From an uncultured Collinsella sp. (GTDB lineage: Bacteria; Actinomycetota; Coriobacteriia; Coriobacteriales; Coriobacteriaceae): a stretch of DNA of 15,029 nucleotides. The notes beneath the pieces are model-generated. The model saw only the letters and a program-made list of their open reading frames with translations, had not been told where the DNA came from and did not search any database. Positions within the stretch are counted from its first letter, which is position 1. Every line of letters starts with the position of its first letter. The stretch lies in NCBI GenBank assembly GCA_902465465.1, contig CABQNF010000007.1:1-15029 (forward strand), written 5' to 3'. Shown one piece after another: positions 13,011 to 15,029 of the stretch. A program made the translations under genes and the position numbers.

Positions 13011-15029
13011 GTGGCACACAACAAACTGGAGGCAAACCTCCAAGGCCAGCATGGGCAGGGCGGGCACGGAGCCATTCCCCTCTCCGCTGGCATGCTGCTC
13101 GTAACGCTCGGCGTCGTCTATGGCGACATCGGCACGAGCCCCATGTACACTATGAAATCAATCGTCGCCAACAACGGCGGCATCGGTACCGTCAGCGAGG
13201 ACATGATCCTGGGCGCGCTTTCGCTTGTCATCTGGACCATGACGCTCGTGACCACGGTCAAGTACGTGGTTATCGCCATGAAGGCCGATAACCACAACGA
13301 GGGCGGCATCTTCGCCCTGTTTAGCTTGGTGCGCAAAGTGGCGCCGTGGCTGATCCTTCCCGCCATGATCGGCGGCGCGGCGCTGCTCGCCGACGGCATC
13401 CTCACCCCCGCCGTCACGGTTACCACGGCCATCGAGGGCTTGCGCACTATCGAGTGGGGCCACGCGCTTTTGGGTGACGGCCAGACCAACGTAATCATCA
13501 TCACCATCATCATTATCTGCGGCCTGTTTGCCATGCAGCGCGCCGGCACCTCGTCGATCGGCAAGCTGTTCGGCCCGCTCATGACGCTGTGGTTCCTGTT
13601 CCTGGCAGGCGCCGGCCTGTTCAACATGCTCGGCAACCTGTCCATCTTGCGCGCGCTCAACCCCATCCGCGGCATCATGTTCCTGTTCTCGCCCATCAAC
13701 CACTCGGGCATTATGGTGCTCGGCTTTGTCTTTCTGTCGACGACCGGCGCCGAGGCCCTCTACTCGGACATGGGCCACGTTGGCAAGGCAAACATCTATG
13801 CATCCTGGCCGTTTGTTAAGGCGGCCCTTATCCTCAACTATCTGGGTCAAGGCGCTTGGCTGCTCGCCAATAACTCCAACCCCCAGATGCTCGCGATGGA
13901 TATCGTCAACCCGTTCTATATGATGCTTCCCGAGCCCCTGCGCCCCTTTGCCATCGTGCTTTCGGCCGTGGCGGCCATCATCGCCTCGCAGGCGCTCATT
14001 ACCGGCTCGTTCTCGTTGGTTTCGGAGGCAACGCGCCTCAACCTTATGCCGCACCTGCGCATCCACTACCCTAGCGACACCAAGGGCCAGCTTTATATTC
14101 CACTCGTCAACAACATCATGTGGGTCGGCTGCATCTTCATCGTGCTGCTGTTCCAGAACTCCGAGCGCATGGAGAGCGCCTATGGCCTCGCCATTACCGT
14201 GACCATGCTTATGACCACGACGCTTTTGACGAGCTATATCGTCGGCATTCTCAAGCACAGACTGGGCGCCTGCGTCTTCGCCCTGCTTTTTGGCGCCATC
14301 GAGCTCTGCTTCTTTGCCTCGTGCCTCACTATGTTCTTTGACGGCGGCTATGTGATGATCTTCCTGGCCGCGCTGCTGTTTGGCCTTATGTACGTGTGGC
14401 GTCGCGGTACCGCCATCGAGCGCACGCAAACGATCCTGCTGCCCGTCTCCAAATACATCGATCAGCTCAACCGCCTGCGCAACGACGAGACCTACCCCGT
14501 GCTCGCCGACAATCTGGTGTTCCTCACCAACAGCCCCGATCCGCTCACACTCGACCGCGACGTGCTCTATTCCATCCTGGACAAGCACCCCAAGCGCGCC
14601 AAGGCATATTGGTTCATCAACGTGCACGTTACCGACGAACCCTATACGCACGAGTATTCCGTCGAGACCTTTGGCACGGACTTTTTGTTCCGCGTGCGCC
14701 TGGACCTGGGCTTTAAGGTCAACCAGCGCGTCAACGCCTATCTGCGTCAGATCGTCGGCGACTTGATGGCATCGGGCGAGCTGCCGCCGCAACATCACAC
14801 CTACTCCATCTACGAGACGCGCGGCAACGTGGGTGACTTCCGCTTTTGTATGCTGCGCAAGATGCTTGCCCCCGAAACGGACATCAACCGCAATGACCAC
14901 CGCGTGATGGCCATCAAGTACGCCGTCCGCCGCGCCTGCGGAAGCCCGGCACGCTGGTACGGTCTTGAGAACTCGGCCATCATCATCGAGTACGTGCCGC
15001 TGTTTGCCCGCATGCGCCCGGCCGTTAAG
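13011..15029 (+). CDS. kup: Kup/HAK/KUP potassium uptake permease (3' end cut)
   Basis: At least 673 residues of a Kup-type K+/H+ symporter. GTG 13011 is the start, with AAGGGAG five bases upstream. After a Gly/His-rich head comes the family signature LGVVYGDIGTSPMYTMKS (33-50), then KADNHNEGGIFAL, the stretch AALLADGILTPAVTVTTAIEG and STTGAEALYSDMGH, all strongly conserved in Kup; about twelve membrane segments run to residue ~465. The soluble C-terminal domain (RRGTAIERTQTILLPVSKYI onward) is present. The reading frame is still open at the last base (final codon AAG); the TAA at 15026-15028 is out of frame, so the stop lies just outside. Length is near the usual 620-680 residues, so only a few residues are probably missing. 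Confidence 0.95.
   Translation, partial: MAHNKLEANLQGQHGQGGHGAIPLSAGMLLVTLGVVYGDIGTSPMYTMKSIVANNGGIGTVSEDMILGALSLVIWTMTLVTTVKYVVIAMKADNHNEGGIFALFSLVRKVAPWLILPAMIGGAALLADGILTPAVTVTTAIEGLRTIEWGHALLGDGQTNVIIITIIIICGLFAMQRAGTSSIGKLFGPLMTLWFLFLAGAGLFNMLGNLSILRALNPIRGIMFLFSPINHSGIMVLGFVFLSTTGAEALYSDMGHVGKANIYASWPFVKAALILNYLGQGAWLLANNSNPQMLAMDIVNPFYMMLPEPLRPFAIVLSAVAAIIASQALITGSFSLVSEATRLNLMPHLRIHYPSDTKGQLYIPLVNNIMWVGCIFIVLLFQNSERMESAYGLAITVTMLMTTTLLTSYIVGILKHRLGACVFALLFGAIELCFFASCLTMFFDGGYVMIFLAALLFGLMYVWRRGTAIERTQTILLPVSKYIDQLNRLRNDETYPVLADNLVFLTNSPDPLTLDRDVLYSILDKHPKRAKAYWFINVHVTDEPYTHEYSVETFGTDFLFRVRLDLGFKVNQRVNAYLRQIVGDLMASGELPPQHHTYSIYETRGNVGDFRFCMLRKMLAPETDINRNDHRVMAIKYAVRRACGSPARWYGLENSAIIIEYVPLFARMRPAVK

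Noticed and set aside
13158..14900. 580-codon minus-strand open frame opposite kup
   Set aside because: The strand opposite encodes an unmistakable Kup protein. The antisense product is a low-complexity His/Asp/Gly/Gln-rich chain, so its length is only a GC effect.
15026..15028. TAA at the right edge as the kup stop codon
   Set aside because: The kup frame from GTG 13011 reads GCC GTT AAG at the end, so this TAA is out of frame and the gene is still open.

Overview
The window looks like a chromosomal segment of a GC-rich anaerobic gut actinobacterium of the Coriobacteriia, most likely Collinsella or a close relative. This rests on recalled similarity of the gene set (acidic/winged-helix/RGG protein, Kup with a GTG start, short deformylase-like protein, AlaA-type transaminase), on strong C/G third-position bias and on strong AAGGAG-type ribosome sites. 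No rRNA, tRNA, CRISPR array, insertion sequence or phage gene is visible, and no gene-free stretch exceeds 300 bases.

Layout. Positions 1-707 (minus, cut by the window edge) encode an acidic, winged-helix-like protein with an RGG-repeat tail. Positions 860-2275 (minus) encode a DHA2-type MFS exporter, divergent from a short peptide-deformylase-like gene (2481-2891, plus) that is followed closely by a LysR regulator (2928-3851, plus). A long bidirectional hairpin (3914-3954) separates this block from a four-gene minus-strand cluster that reads from 9056 down to 3975: an amidohydrolase-fold protein that appears to lack several metal ligands, two different neutral-ceramidase-fold (PF04734-like) proteins, and a PTS EIIBC permease. 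The cluster has a recognisable promoter (about 9089-9118) and an upstream inverted repeat, TATTCCA-N3-TGGAATA (9138-9154). It looks like a sugar-conjugate uptake and processing operon of unknown substrate.

Upstream lies a gene that fuses an XRE-type helix-turn-helix domain to a full-length AlaA-like alanine transaminase (9283-10803, minus). It ends at a perfect 16-bp terminator hairpin and starts downstream of a perfect 20-bp palindrome with helically phased half-sites. The transaminase part retains its own ATG and a strong ribosome site at residue 102, so both a fusion and a free enzyme could be made. Next come a LysR regulator (10966-11823, minus) and a divergent EamA-family exporter (11942-12853, plus), which share a T-N11-A operator. 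Last is kup (13011 onward, plus), a potassium uptake permease still open at the right edge.

The most interesting parts are the HTH-AlaA fusion with an embedded start and its palindrome, and the uncharacterised PTS / ceramidase-fold / degenerate amidohydrolase operon.
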